NCBI RefSeq assembly: GCF_902859825.1
Contig: NZ_CADIKB010000028.1
Location: 26,495-90,494, forward strand
Reading direction: 5' to 3'
From: Paraburkholderia phenoliruptrix
Lineage (GTDB): Bacteria; Pseudomonadota; Gammaproteobacteria; Burkholderiales; Burkholderiaceae
DNA: 64,000 bases
Under the pieces are notes generated by a model that was given only the letters and a program-made list of their open reading frames with translations, had not been told where the DNA came from and ran no database searches. Made by a program: the position numbers and the translations under genes. Below are positions 34,118-43,592 of the stretch, in pieces. How positions within the stretch are numbered: the stretch's first letter is position 1; each line of letters begins with the position of its first letter.

Positions 34118-36583
34118 TTACCAATGCATGCCTGCCCCAACCGATGCGCCGAACTGGCCACGCGAATCCGTGCTGCCTTGCAGCTTGTAGACCCACTTGC
34201 CGGTCTCCGACAACTGCGACACGCCGATGGCCAGCGCCGACTGTCCGCCATAGGTGCCACCGGCCATCGCGACCATGCCGCGGCCGGGCAGGACCGCCTG
34301 CGGCAGACCTGCCATGGCCAACGCAGACGCGGTGCCGCCGTACGAATCGCGTCGTGCCGAGCGGATCTGGTCGTCCGTGTAGCTGCGCGCCTCGCCTACT
34401 GCGCCGCTCACGCTCTGTTGCAACTGGTTGACGTTCACGGCGTCGGTACCTTGCACACCGGCGGCGACGTTGGCGATCTGGCGCTCCTGACCCGCGGCGC
34501 CGACCGATACCGTGTTCGCGCGATCCGCCACCGAGCCTTGGCCCAATGCGACGGAGTTGGCAGCGCTAGCAGTGGCGCCTGCGCCGAGGGCGGTCGCGTT
34601 GTTGGCGATAGCAGAAGAGTTTGCGCCGAATACCGCTGCGTTGTTCCTGCTCGCGGAAGAGTTGGCGCCGACCGCTGTCGCGCTGCTGCCGGTCGCAGAC
34701 GCGCCGGCGCCGACAGCGCTGCTGTTAGTGCCGGTGGCTTGCGCGTTGGCGCCCGCGGCAAGCGAGTGCGTGCCCGTCGACACCGCACCCTCCGTATCGC
34801 GATCGCCTTCGCCGCTGAAGAACGGGTTGGCCGCGTTGACGACGGCGTTGTTGACCGCCCCGATGGCCGCATTCAGTTGGCCGACATTGACGGCATCGGA
34901 AAGATCGACGCCATTCGCGACGTTGTGAATCACCGTGCCGCCGCTCGCTGCATCGCCGCCGAGCGTGACGCTATTCTTGTTGACGCTGCCGTCGGCGTTG
35001 CGGTCGTACATGACCGCGCCGTCGAGCTTCGCGGCGGTGGCGGCGCCCTGGTCGCTCACCGCTTTCAGCTGCGCGACGTTGACCGCGTCGGTGTCCGCGG
35101 TGCCGGCGGCGACGTTGGTGATCTGGCGTTCGTTGCCTGCGGAGCCGACGGAGACGGTGTTGGCGCGATCGGCGAGCGAACCCTGGCCGAGCGCGACCGA
35201 ATTCGGCGCCGCTGCGCTGGCGCGGTAGCCGAGTGCCGTGGCGTTGTCGTTCGTAGCGCTCGCCTGATAGCCGAGAGCAGTGGAGCCGTCGTTGACTGCG
35301 CTTGAGAAGCCGCCGACTGCGGTGCTGAACGCGCCCTGCGCTGTGGCGCTCGTGCCGGCGGCGAAGCCGGCTTCACCGGTAGCCAGCGCCGAGCTGCCGA
35401 TAGCGACAGCGTTTGCGCCGGTGGCGGATGCGTCGTCGGTGCCGTCGTTCAGCCCATTTGCCTTGAAGTAGCGCGACACGCCTGCAGTGGCTGCTTGCAA
35501 CTGGCTCACGTTGACGGCGTCGGTAGCGGCCGCGCCGGCGGCGACGTTGGTCAGGCGCCGCTCGTTGTTCGCAGAGCCGACCGACACTTCGCCTGTCGCA
35601 TTCGCACCGGCGATGGTCGCGGGATCCGCGCCGGCGGGTACGTATGCGGGGGTCGTGAGATCAGTGCCTGTTTTCGACCCGGCACCGAGCGCGACGCTGT
35701 TGTCCGCCAAAGCGGTGGCGGCAGATCCGAGCGCAACGGAGTTCAGGCCCGTCGTGGAGGCGGCATAGCCCAGCGCCGTTGAGTTGTCGCCTGCGGCCAT
35801 GGCCGAGGGACCGCCCGCAAACGCGTTATTGCCCGAGACGTTGGCCGCATAGCCGAGCGCCACCGAACTCAACCCGCTGGCAGCGGCCGTGTACCCGAGA
35901 GCGACCGAATAGTCGGCTGCAGCCGTGGCAAACGCTCCGCCGGAAAATGCGGCGGTTGACGCGCTTCCGTGATAGCCGAGCGCGGTAGAGAGCGTTCCGT
36001 TGGCTTGAGCGCCGCTGCCGAACGCGGCACTGGCGTCGTTGCGCGCGAGTGCTCCGGAGCCTGCCGCGATCGAATCGACGCCGCTGGCGAGCGCATTGAA
36101 CCCGCTGGCCACCGACCGTGCACCCGTGGCGTTCGAATCTGTGCCGACGGCGGTCGCAACAACCCCCGACGCTGCTGCGCCCGTTCCGCTCGCGAGCGCG
36201 CCGTCGCCGGACGCGTTGGCACCGAGGCCCAGTGCCGTCGATAGCGAGCCGGTCGCTGTGGCGCCCATGCCCAAGGCAGTGGAATTGCCTCCCGAAGCCG
36301 TCGCATTCGCCCCGACGGCAACATCATTGACGCCCAAAGCGTTGGCCTGGACACCCAGTGCGACGGAGCCGTCTCCAGCCGCATTGGCGAGCAGTCCCAG
36401 CTCGATTGCGTTGGCGCCCTGCGCCATTGCGTCCGCACCGGCGAACACGGATGCGGCCACCACCGTCGCGACGGCTACCTTTCTCCGCGCGCTTCCGCGC
36501 TTCTTCTTCGCCGTAGATGTCGCAGGCGCGGCTACCCACGTCGCCGTCGTTTCACACCAGACTGAGTGATGGATTTTATTCAT
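34118..36583 (-). CDS. Trimeric autotransporter adhesin (YadA/BoaA type)
   Basis: The 821-residue protein starts with an extended signal peptide (MNKIHHSVWCETTATWVAAP, charged KKKRGSARRK, then a hydrophobic stretch ending AMAQ). The passenger is a long series of 14-residue YadA-head repeats of the type SVALGxxAxASGxN, broken by neck-like segments (ERRLTNVAAGAAATDAVNVSQL and two or three similar copies). The end (about 765-821) is a YadA anchor: GMVAMAGGTYGGQSALAIGVSQ and a final strand ending in W. It should trimerise, form a 12-strand pore and display a head for attachment to hosts or surfaces. The SD-like GGAG lies about 11 bases before the ATG. Confidence 0.93.
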   Translation of the reverse strand: MNKIHHSVWCETTATWVAAPATSTAKKKRGSARRKVAVATVVAASVFAGADAMAQGANAIELGLLANAAGDGSVALGVQANALGVNDVAVGANATASGGNSTALGMGATATGSLSTALGLGANASGDGALASGTGAAASGVVATAVGTDSNATGARSVASGFNALASGVDSIAAGSGALARNDASAAFGSGAQANGTLSTALGYHGSASTAAFSGGAFATAAADYSVALGYTAAASGLSSVALGYAANVSGNNAFAGGPSAMAAGDNSTALGYAASTTGLNSVALGSAATALADNSVALGAGSKTGTDLTTPAYVPAGADPATIAGANATGEVSVGSANNERRLTNVAAGAAATDAVNVSQLQAATAGVSRYFKANGLNDGTDDASATGANAVAIGSSALATGEAGFAAGTSATAQGAFSTAVGGFSSAVNDGSTALGYQASATNDNATALGYRASAAAPNSVALGQGSLADRANTVSVGSAGNERQITNVAAGTADTDAVNVAQLKAVSDQGAATAAKLDGAVMYDRNADGSVNKNSVTLGGDAASGGTVIHNVANGVDLSDAVNVGQLNAAIGAVNNAVVNAANPFFSGEGDRDTEGAVSTGTHSLAAGANAQATGTNSSAVGAGASATGSSATAVGANSSASRNNAAVFGANSSAIANNATALGAGATASAANSVALGQGSVADRANTVSVGAAGQERQIANVAAGVQGTDAVNVNQLQQSVSGAVGEARSYTDDQIRSARRDSYGGTASALAMAGLPQAVLPGRGMVAMAGGTYGGQSALAIGVSQLSETGKWVYKLQGSTDSRGQFGASVGAGMHW

Positions 36584-37016
36584 TTATTCTAAAACTCCGT
36601 GCTGCTATTTTCGGGGCGGCGCGGCGCGATTAATCGGTGGACGGGTCATCGTCCATTGCGGGCGTACCGGATCACGGCGAATAATGACTAATCGCCATGT
36701 TTCTTGCGCCGTTAAATGTTATTGCTGTCTTGTATGTCCGTTGTTCAGCCGTATTGATCGCGCTCACTCGCTGCGCCCCAGGTTAAAGGGAGGCTGGACG
36801 ATGAGTGCGCAGCATTGTCTGCGTGGGGTGCTGAGTGCACCAATAAGCCAAATCCGAAATATGCAGAGCCTATTTTGTCGTCTTAATGGAAGAGGAATTT
36901 TCGGGGCGCAGTTAAAATATCGATGAGAATTGTCGAATTAATTCTTAAGGAAAGCGCGATGAGCGAGGTTAATTCTTAACAACGAAGTAATAATTTAAGA
37001 AAAATCGCTCATCCGA
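36584..37016. other. AT-rich region upstream of the adhesin
   Basis: This stretch has clearly lower GC than its surroundings, most strongly at 36900-37016. It should hold the adhesin promoter. An 80-codon frame at 36684-36926 on the plus strand has no ribosome binding site or family-like content and is not called. Such AT-rich upstream regions are common targets for H-NS-type silencers. Confidence 0.5.
36938..36979. repeat. Direct repeat of an 11-bp AT-rich site
   Basis: TTAATTCTTAA occurs at 36938-36948 and again at 36969-36979, 31 bases apart, about three helical turns. The flanks also share GCGA(T/G)GAGCGA-like bases. It could be a pair of regulator sites for the adhesin gene or the divergent gene. 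Confidence 0.5.
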
Positions 37017-37051
37017 GAAAAAAGGCGCCGCCATCGAGCGTTTTAGGCGCC
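37017..37051 (-). terminator. Orphan minus-strand terminator upstream of the adhesin
   Basis: On the minus strand GGCGCC, a 16-base loop and GGCGCC are followed by at least six T. No minus-strand gene ends here: the flanking genes start on either side and point away from each other. It could end a small RNA or act as an attenuator in a long adhesin leader. Confidence 0.6.
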
Positions 37052-37161
37052 GCCAGCCTTCATCCGGCCCTTCATTTTCCTCGTCGCTGAACCCGACCTG
37101 CGTCAACCGCAGGCAGCGGCAAACGTTCTACAATGACAGTCGTTCTCCGAAGTGAGTTTTC

Positions 37162-38181
37162 ATGCGTAAATTTTTTCTTCCCGGCGTCACAGCCACGTTC
37201 GCCGCAGGCGTTGCTCTTGCCGCCGCGGCAGGCTTTTTTTCTCCGGCGGCCCGCGCCAACAACGTGATCGTGCTGAATTCCGCCGAAGCCACGCTGAGCC
37301 TCATCGACGAGACGACCCGTCAGGTCATTGGCACCGTGCCGACCGGCAAAGAACCGCACCACTTGATGGCCACGCCGGACAATTCCTCGCTGATCGTCGC
37401 GAACTCGGTGTCCAACAATCTGATGTTCGTCGACCCGAAAACCGGGCAAGTCCAGCGCTGGGTCGAAAACATCGAAGACCCTTACCAGATCGGCTTTTCG
37501 CCTGATCGCAAATGGCTCGTCACGACCGGGCTGCGCCTTGACCGCCTCGACATCTATCACTACGACGGCCAGAAAAACCAGATGACGCTCGCGTCGCGTC
37601 TGCCGCTCGCCGTCATGCCGAGCCACATGGCTTTCACGAACGACAGCAAAACGGTCTTCGTCACGCTGCAGGTTTCGGGCGAACTCGCCGCGATCGATCT
37701 GCCCACGCAAACCGTGAAGTGGAAAATGAAGGTCGGCAAGGTGCCGGCGGGGCTGTGGATGACGCCGGGCGAGAAGTATCTGCTCGTCGGCATGACGGGC
37801 GCCGATTACGTCGCCGTGGTCGACTGGCACACGCAGAAAATCGTCAAGACGATCCATACGGGCAACGGCGCGCACAACTTCCGTTCGCTCGCGGACGGCA
37901 GGCACGTCGCGGTGTCGAACCGGGTAGCGAGCACGATCAGCATCATCGACGAAGAGTCGCTCACCAACGTCGGCGACATCACCGGTCTGATGCCCGGCCC
38001 CGACGACATGGAACTTTCCGCCGACAAACGCTATCTGTGGGTAACGTTCCGCTTTGCGAAGCACGTCGGCGTTATCGACCTGAGCACGCGCAAGCTGATC
38101 CAGACGATCGCCGTCGGCCGCTCGCCGCACGGCATCTATTTCTTTAACCGCGCGCCGGTCACGGCGCCGAACGGCGCGTGA
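37162..38181 (+). CDS. Exported YVTN-type beta-propeller protein
   Basis: The 339-residue protein has a signal peptide (to about residue 37, SPAARANN) and a set of about seven propeller blades with repeats of the type VxNxxSNNLxxVDxxTGxV, as in YncE and surface-layer YVTN proteins. No catalytic residue set is recognised. GTGAG precedes the ATG and a TACAAT box lies at 37129-37134, but no good -35 is seen. It is followed after 72 bases by a fatty acid hydroxylase gene in the same direction. Confidence 0.8.
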   Translation: MRKFFLPGVTATFAAGVALAAAAGFFSPAARANNVIVLNSAEATLSLIDETTRQVIGTVPTGKEPHHLMATPDNSSLIVANSVSNNLMFVDPKTGQVQRWVENIEDPYQIGFSPDRKWLVTTGLRLDRLDIYHYDGQKNQMTLASRLPLAVMPSHMAFTNDSKTVFVTLQVSGELAAIDLPTQTVKWKMKVGKVPAGLWMTPGEKYLLVGMTGADYVAVVDWHTQKIVKTIHTGNGAHNFRSLADGRHVAVSNRVASTISIIDEESLTNVGDITGLMPGPDDMELSADKRYLWVTFRFAKHVGVIDLSTRKLIQTIAVGRSPHGIYFFNRAPVTAPNGA

Positions 38182-38253
38182 TAATGGAGATATTCCAGCT
38201 GCGCCCTGCCGCGCGATAGCGAGCCGCCCAGATCGAAGTCACCGACCAGCGCC

Positions 38254-39249
38254 ATGTTCCATCTGATCTTCTCCTCACTCGACAACTTCGTCTCCGCCGC
38301 GCAGACGTTGTTGTACGTCAACGTGGTGCAGCCGCTGCTGTTCCACTTCGATCTGATGGACTACGACGAAGACACCTACGACAGCCTTTACTGGGTGATC
38401 GTGGGCGTCCTCGAGGTGCTGGCCATGTACGCGGTCCTGCGGCCGCTCGAGGCGCTGCGGCCGGTCGAGCAGTGGGACAACCGCAAGGCCGTGCGCGTCG
38501 ACGTCATTTATACGTGGATCGCCAAGCTCGGCATTCTCAACCTGTTTTTTTTCTTCGCGCTGCAGCCGTTTTTCGACAATGTTCAGGCGTGGCTGCGTCT
38601 GCACAACATTTCGAATATCGAATTCGACAACCTGTGGCCGGGCGTGACCACAGAGCCGCTCGTCACGTTCGCGATGTACCTGCTCGCGCTCGACTTCGCC
38701 GGCTACTGGTATCACCGCTGGCAGCACTGCATCGGCGTCTGGTGGGAGTTGCACGCGGTGCACCACAGCCAGCAGCAAATGTCGCTGTGGGCCGACGACC
38801 GCAATCATCTGCTCGACGACCTGCTGCAGGCGTCGTTTTTCGCGGTCATCGCGCTTGTGATCGGCGTGCCGCCGTCGCAGTTCGTCGTGCTGGTCGCGAT
38901 TACGAATCTCGCCCAGAGCGTGCAGCACGCCAACATCCGCCTGTACTTCGGCTGGCTCGGCGAGCGCCTGCTGGTCAGCCCGACGTTCCATCGGCGCCAT
39001 CATGCGATCGGCTATGGCCACGAGGGCCTGAAATACGGCTGCAACTTCGGCGTGCTCTTTCCGTGGTGGGACATGCTGTTTCGCAGCGTGTCGTGGAGCC
39101 GCGACCTGGAGCCGACCGGCATCAGCGACCAGTTGCAGGGGCGTGCATACGGCGAAGGCTTCTGGGCGCAACACTGGCTTGCCTTCGTGCGCATCGGCCG
39201 GCGCCTTACCGCACGGCGCCGCAACGAGGGCGGTGCGACCGCGCTCTGA
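38254..39249 (+). CDS. Sterol desaturase / fatty acid hydroxylase family membrane enzyme
   Basis: The 331-residue protein has several membrane helices and the histidine boxes of the family: HRWQH, HAVHHSQ, a further His in QHANIRLYFG and HRRHHAIGYGHE. These hold a di-iron centre that hydroxylates or desaturates lipids at the membrane. The natural lipid substrate is unknown. It probably shares a transcript with the upstream beta-propeller gene. Confidence 0.85.
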   Translation: MFHLIFSSLDNFVSAAQTLLYVNVVQPLLFHFDLMDYDEDTYDSLYWVIVGVLEVLAMYAVLRPLEALRPVEQWDNRKAVRVDVIYTWIAKLGILNLFFFFALQPFFDNVQAWLRLHNISNIEFDNLWPGVTTEPLVTFAMYLLALDFAGYWYHRWQHCIGVWWELHAVHHSQQQMSLWADDRNHLLDDLLQASFFAVIALVIGVPPSQFVVLVAITNLAQSVQHANIRLYFGWLGERLLVSPTFHRRHHAIGYGHEGLKYGCNFGVLFPWWDMLFRSVSWSRDLEPTGISDQLQGRAYGEGFWAQHWLAFVRIGRRLTARRRNEGGATAL

Positions 39250-39399
39250 ACCCACCCAACTTTCATTTTCATGCGCCGTCCGTCTCCCCGGCGGCCCGTC
39301 ACGTGGTTTATGCTGTCCACGTTTGCCCCCGCGGTCCGCATTCAACGACCGCCGCGGCGCTTCCTTCATTGATCGTTGCACTCACCGTCACTGGCTCGC

Positions 39400-40233
39400 A
39401 TGAATGACCTTTTGCGCTCGTTCGGGCGCGCACTCGCAAGCGCGCTCCACCCGCGCATGCTCTGGCTGACCTTTATGCCGTTCGTCGCGGCAACGGTCGG
39501 GTGGGGCGTGATCCTGTGGTTTTCGTGGCAGACGCTGATCGGCGCGACCCGCAGCTGGCTCGAGAGCTGGTCGTTCACCGTCACGCTTTACCACCTGTTC
39601 GATACGCTCGGCTTTTCGGCGCTGCATGCGGCTATTGCGCCGTTCCTCGTGATCGCGATGACGATCCCGCTGATTGTCGTCACGGTCCTGCTGCTTATCG
39701 CCACGCTCTCCATGCCGGCCGTCATCCGTTTTCTGTCGACGCGCCAGTTCGCCAGCCTCGAAATGCGCCGCGGCGGAACGTGGTACGGTAGCCTCGGTGA
39801 GGCGCTGTGGACGACGCTTGTCTGTCTCGTGCTGCTGATCGTGACGCTGCCGCTGTGGCTCGTGCCGCCGTTTTTCGCGTTGATCCCGCCGCTCCTGTGG
39901 GGGTGGCTGACCTACCGCGTGATGACGTACGACGCGCTCGCGCTGCACGCCACCCGCGACGAACGGCGCGCGCTGCTGCGGCGCTTCCGCTTGCCGCTGC
40001 TGCTCATCGGGGTCGCGAGCGGTCTGCTCGGTTCGCTGCCGACGCTACTGTGGGCGTCGTCGGTGTGGCTCGTGGTGCTGTTTCCGGTCATCACCGCGGT
40101 GACGATCTGGATCTACGCGTTCATCCTCGTGTTTTCGGCGCTCTGGTTCGGCTACTACTGTCTGCGGGCGCTGCAGCGCATGCGCGCGGACGAGGCCGGC
40201 GGCGTGCGGCACGCCGCGCCGGTTCCTTATTGA
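39400..40233 (+). CDS. EI24-domain membrane protein (CysZ-like)
   Basis: The 277-residue protein has about six hydrophobic segments, an LxxAxxxxLHPRMLWLTFMPF start and a WGWLTYRVMTYDALALHAT loop found in EI24/CysZ-family proteins. CysZ imports sulfate, but no sulfur genes are nearby, so only the family is assigned. ATG 39400 is used; a TTG at 39376 would add 8 residues. Confidence 0.75.
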   Translation: MNDLLRSFGRALASALHPRMLWLTFMPFVAATVGWGVILWFSWQTLIGATRSWLESWSFTVTLYHLFDTLGFSALHAAIAPFLVIAMTIPLIVVTVLLLIATLSMPAVIRFLSTRQFASLEMRRGGTWYGSLGEALWTTLVCLVLLIVTLPLWLVPPFFALIPPLLWGWLTYRVMTYDALALHATRDERRALLRRFRLPLLLIGVASGLLGSLPTLLWASSVWLVVLFPVITAVTIWIYAFILVFSALWFGYYCLRALQRMRADEAGGVRHAAPVPY

Positions 40234-40270
40234 TTACCGATCAACGAACGAGATAACCCAAGAGGCGGCA

Positions 40271-41101
40271 ATGGCATTTGGCGTCATTATCATCGGCGAT
40301 GAAATCCTGTCGGGCAGGCGCGTCGACAAGCATTTGCCGAAAGTCATCGAACTGCTCGGCGCGCGCGGATTGTCGCTCGGCTGGGCGGAGTACATCGGCG
40401 ACGATCCGCAGCGCATCATGGCCACGCTGCGGCGCACGTTCGAGTCCGGCGATATCGTGTTCTCCACGGGCGGCATTGGCGCGACGCCGGACGACCACAC
40501 GCGTCAATGCGCGGCGGCCGCGCTCGGCGTGCCGCTGCAACTGCATCCAGAGGCGCAGCAGCTGATTCAGGAGCGCATCCGCGACATGTATCCGGCGACA
40601 GCGGCCACACCGCTCGATCTGAACTCGCCCGAGAATCTGCACCGGCTGAACATGGGCACGTATCCGCAAGGCGCGGCGATCATTCCGAACGGCTACAACA
40701 AGATTCCCGGCTTCTCGATCCGCGAGCATTACTTTGTGCCGGGCTTCCCCGTCATGGCGTGGCCAATGATCGAGTGGGTGCTCGACACGCACTACGCGCA
40801 TCTGCACCACGCGATGCCGCACGCGGAAAAGTCGCTGCTGGTCTTCGAGTTGCCGGAGTCGCGTCTCACGCCGCTGATGGAGAAAATCGAGCACGATTTT
40901 CCGGGCGTGCGGGTGTTCAGTCTGCCGAGCGTCGGCGACGCCGAGCGCGGCGGCGTCTACGCGCGCCATCACATAGACCTGGGTGTGAAGGGCGAGCCGG
41001 AAGCGGTAGCGGCGGCGTTCGTCAAGCTGCGCGAAGGCGTGCATCTGCTCGGCGGCGACATCGTCGAGCACGAGGCCGCGGCCGCGAAACCGCGCGGCTG
41101 A
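40271..41101 (+). CDS. CinA-like molybdopterin-binding domain protein
   Basis: The 276-residue protein has the MoaB/MogA-type domain of the competence/damage-inducible CinA family: IIIGDEILSGRRVDKHL, VFSTGGIGATPDDHTRQ and PGFPVMAWPMIEW. The C-terminal nicotinamide-nucleotide amidase domain of full CinA is missing, so the protein is the N-terminal type alone. Such proteins may bind or hydrolyse nucleotides such as ADP-ribose; the role here is unknown. It lies 37 bases after the EI24-type gene. Confidence 0.85.
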   Translation: MAFGVIIIGDEILSGRRVDKHLPKVIELLGARGLSLGWAEYIGDDPQRIMATLRRTFESGDIVFSTGGIGATPDDHTRQCAAAALGVPLQLHPEAQQLIQERIRDMYPATAATPLDLNSPENLHRLNMGTYPQGAAIIPNGYNKIPGFSIREHYFVPGFPVMAWPMIEWVLDTHYAHLHHAMPHAEKSLLVFELPESRLTPLMEKIEHDFPGVRVFSLPSVGDAERGGVYARHHIDLGVKGEPEAVAAAFVKLREGVHLLGGDIVEHEAAAAKPRG

Positions 41102-41211
41102 TCTTTGCCAGCCCTACCCACTCTGGCGACTTTACCGAGCCGGCTGGCCCAGCTCGTGCGTGCGGCGAGGCCGGCTGCGAACGCGGCCCGCAGCCGTGCG
41201 CGCCTGGGCTC

Positions 41212-41676
41212 TTATGCGCCGATCCACGGCAAGCCGCGGAAACACCAGCCCGATACCGTCTTGCGGTGGCCCTGGCTGTCCTTGTCGCCTTCGAAACCTT
41301 CCAGCAGGTCATAAGCCTTCGTGAAGCCGGCCTGCGCGGCGGCGATCGCGGCGAGCTTCGAACGCGCGGCGCTGCGGCACAGAAACAGCACCGGCGTATC
41401 CGGCGACGCCACGTCGCCCAATTGGCTCAGGAATTCCTGGTTCGGCACCGCGCCCGGATAGCGCGTCCATTCCACGTGCGCATACTGCCCGTCGCCGATC
41501 ACCGGCCGGCCGACCCAGTCGAGTTCGGCACGCGTGCGCACATCCACGAGACGGGCGCGCGGATCGAGCTGCAGCAGCTCGAACGCCTCGGCCGGCGAGA
41601 GCGCGCCGGCATACGGCAACTGATTGTCGGTGCGGCGTTTGTCCGCTTGCGAATACAGCTGTTCTAGCGAGCTCAT
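41212..41676 (-). CDS. Rhodanese-like sulfurtransferase
   Basis: The 154-residue single-domain protein has the rhodanese motifs RLVDVRTRAELDWVG and the active loop FLCRSAARS with the catalytic Cys. It transfers sulfane sulfur between thiols or to cyanide. The C-terminal GWCFRGLPW adds a second Cys. It converges with the CinA-like gene and starts about 100 bases from the NtrC sites of the divergent glnA region. Confidence 0.85.
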   Translation of the reverse strand: MSSLEQLYSQADKRRTDNQLPYAGALSPAEAFELLQLDPRARLVDVRTRAELDWVGRPVIGDGQYAHVEWTRYPGAVPNQEFLSQLGDVASPDTPVLFLCRSAARSKLAAIAAAQAGFTKAYDLLEGFEGDKDSQGHRKTVSGWCFRGLPWIGA

Positions 41677-41777
41677 GCGTCGGTCTCCTCGGGTAAATGA
41701 TTATTCTAGCGCGCCGTCTTGCGGTCGCGAGGGCGGCTGGGCCTGAGCGGCCGAGCGCCTCGTCCGGCGGTGCAATA

Positions 41778-41863
41778 TGCTCACAAATGGTGCAAATCCA
41801 GCGAATGCACCAAAAGAGAGACGTGCGGCCGCCTCGCCTCCTGAAACGCCCCATTGTGGTGCG
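41778..41863 (+). promoter_or_regulatory. NtrC-type activator sites upstream of glnA
   Basis: Two 17-bp sites fit the NtrC pattern TGCACYA-N3-TGGTGCA: TGCTCACAAATGGTGCA (41778-41794) and CGCCCCATTGTGGTGCG (41847-41863). A perfect half-site TGCACCA lies between them at 41805-41812. They sit about 100-185 bases upstream of the sigma-54 box, the usual enhancer distance. Confidence 0.7.
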
Positions 41864-41961
41864 GTCACGGTCGCGCCAATTTAAGGGCTGCATGCCCTTC
41901 GGTGCGCGGATTCCCCGCCGACGCGCGCGCCGCCTGCCTGCGCGCCGAGTTGGCGCATACA

Positions 41962-41977
41962 TGGCACGGTTGCTGCT
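41962..41977 (+). promoter_or_regulatory. Sigma-54 promoter of glnA
   Basis: TGGCACGGTTGCTGCT has GG and GC separated by 10 bases, as required for the -24/-12 elements of RpoN promoters. It is about 140 bases before the glnA start and downstream of the NtrC sites. Confidence 0.82.
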
Positions 41978-42112
41978 TTACTAGCGCCGATCGATCTGCG
42001 ACGGCTAATTTTCACATTCGCTCTTCACAATTGAGGGGTGGACGCGCCGGGACGGGTCAGCTAGATTGGGCGGCGGCTGAATCCGCCGAATTCGTTAATC
42101 AGGAGATAGGTT

Positions 42113-43528
42113 ATGAGTAAATCCGTGGCCGACGTCGTTCAACTCGTCAAAGACGAAGACGTCAAGTTTGTCGACTTCCGTTTCACCGACACGCGCGGCA
42201 AAGAGCAACACGTTTCGGTGCCGGTGTCGGCATTCGATGAAGACAAGTTCGAAAGCGGCCATGCGTTTGACGGTTCCTCGATTGCCGGCTGGAAGGGCAT
42301 CGAAGCATCGGACATGTTGCTGGTCCCGGACGCGAACACGGCCTTCATCGACCCGTTCTACGAAGAATCCACTCTGGTGCTGACCTGCGACGTCGTCGAA
42401 CCGGCGGACGGCAAGGGCTATGAGCGCGACCCGCGCTCGCTCGCCAAGCGCGCCGAAGCCTATCTGAAGAGCTCGGGTCTCGGCGACACGGCCTTCTTCG
42501 GCCCGGAACCGGAATTCTTCATTTTCGACTCCGTCCAGTGGAACACGGACCAGTCGGGCTGCTTCGTCAAGATCGGTTCGGAAGAAGCACCGTGGTCGTC
42601 GTCGAAGGAATTCGAAGGCGGCAACACCGGCCACCGTCCGGGCACGAAGGGCGGCTACTTCCCGGTCGCTCCGGTCGACACGTTCCAGGACATCCGCTCG
42701 GAAATGTGTCTGCTGCTCGAGCAGATCGGCATTCCGGTCGAAGTGCATCACCACGAAGTCGCGGGCCAGGGCCAGAACGAAATCGGCACCAAGTTCTCGA
42801 CGCTGGTGCAACGCGCCGACTGGCTGCAGCAGATGAAGTACATCATCCAGAACGTCGCGCACACCTACGGCAAGACGGCCACGTTCATGCCGAAGCCGGT
42901 CGTCGGCGATAACGGTTCGGGCATGCACGTTCACCAGTCGATCTGGAAGGACGGTCAGAACCTGTTCGCGGGCAACGGCTACGCCGGTCTGTCGGAATTC
43001 GCGCTGTTCTACATCGGCGGCATCATCAAGCATGCTCGCGCGCTGAACGCGATCACGAACCCGTCGACGAACTCGTACAAGCGCCTCGTGCCGCACTTCG
43101 AAGCACCGGTGAAGCTGGCTTACTCGGCTCGCAACCGTTCGGCATCGATCCGTATTCCGCACGTGAGCAACCCGAAGGGCCGCCGTATCGAAACGCGCTT
43201 CCCGGATCCGATGGCCAATCCGTACCTGTGCTTCTCCGCGCTGATGATGGCGGGTCTCGACGGCGTGCAGAACAAGATCCATCCGGGCGAAGCTGCCGAC
43301 AAGAACCTGTACGACCTGCCGCCGGAAGAGGATGCAAAGATCCCGACCGTGTGCGCCGGCCTCGACCAGGCACTCGACGCGCTGGACGGCGACCGCGAAT
43401 TCCTGACGCGCGGCGGCGTGTTCACGGACTCGATGCTCGACGCGTACATCGAACTGAAGACGAACGAGCTGCAGCGTTATCGTCAGTCGGTGCACCCGAT
43501 CGAATTCGAAATGTACTACTCGCTGTAA
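42113..43528 (+). CDS. glnA: Glutamine synthetase type I
   Basis: The 471-residue protein is a GS-I-beta enzyme, which makes glutamine from glutamate, ammonia and ATP as a dodecamer. Signs are HAFDGSSIAGWKGIEASDM, FFGPEPEFFIFD, VEVHHHEVAGQGQNEIGT, KPVVGDNGSGMHVHQS, NRSASIRIP and the adenylylation tyrosine in NLYDLPPEE. AGGAG precedes the ATG at good distance. Expression is very likely under NtrC and sigma-54 (sites upstream), and activity under adenylylation. A strong terminator follows, with ntrB and ntrC downstream. Confidence 0.98.
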   Translation: MSKSVADVVQLVKDEDVKFVDFRFTDTRGKEQHVSVPVSAFDEDKFESGHAFDGSSIAGWKGIEASDMLLVPDANTAFIDPFYEESTLVLTCDVVEPADGKGYERDPRSLAKRAEAYLKSSGLGDTAFFGPEPEFFIFDSVQWNTDQSGCFVKIGSEEAPWSSSKEFEGGNTGHRPGTKGGYFPVAPVDTFQDIRSEMCLLLEQIGIPVEVHHHEVAGQGQNEIGTKFSTLVQRADWLQQMKYIIQNVAHTYGKTATFMPKPVVGDNGSGMHVHQSIWKDGQNLFAGNGYAGLSEFALFYIGGIIKHARALNAITNPSTNSYKRLVPHFEAPVKLAYSARNRSASIRIPHVSNPKGRRIETRFPDPMANPYLCFSALMMAGLDGVQNKIHPGEAADKNLYDLPPEEDAKIPTVCAGLDQALDALDGDREFLTRGGVFTDSMLDAYIELKTNELQRYRQSVHPIEFEMYYSL

Positions 43529-43592
43529 GCGGCAATGGCGCTTCGCCTGTCGAACGGCGAAGCGCGTTGTCCGACGCTCGCGATCGGTCACG

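Noticed and set aside
36684..36926. Plus-strand 80-codon frame in the AT-rich region
   Set aside because: No ribosome binding site, no family-like sequence, and Cys/Arg-rich content typical of chance frames.
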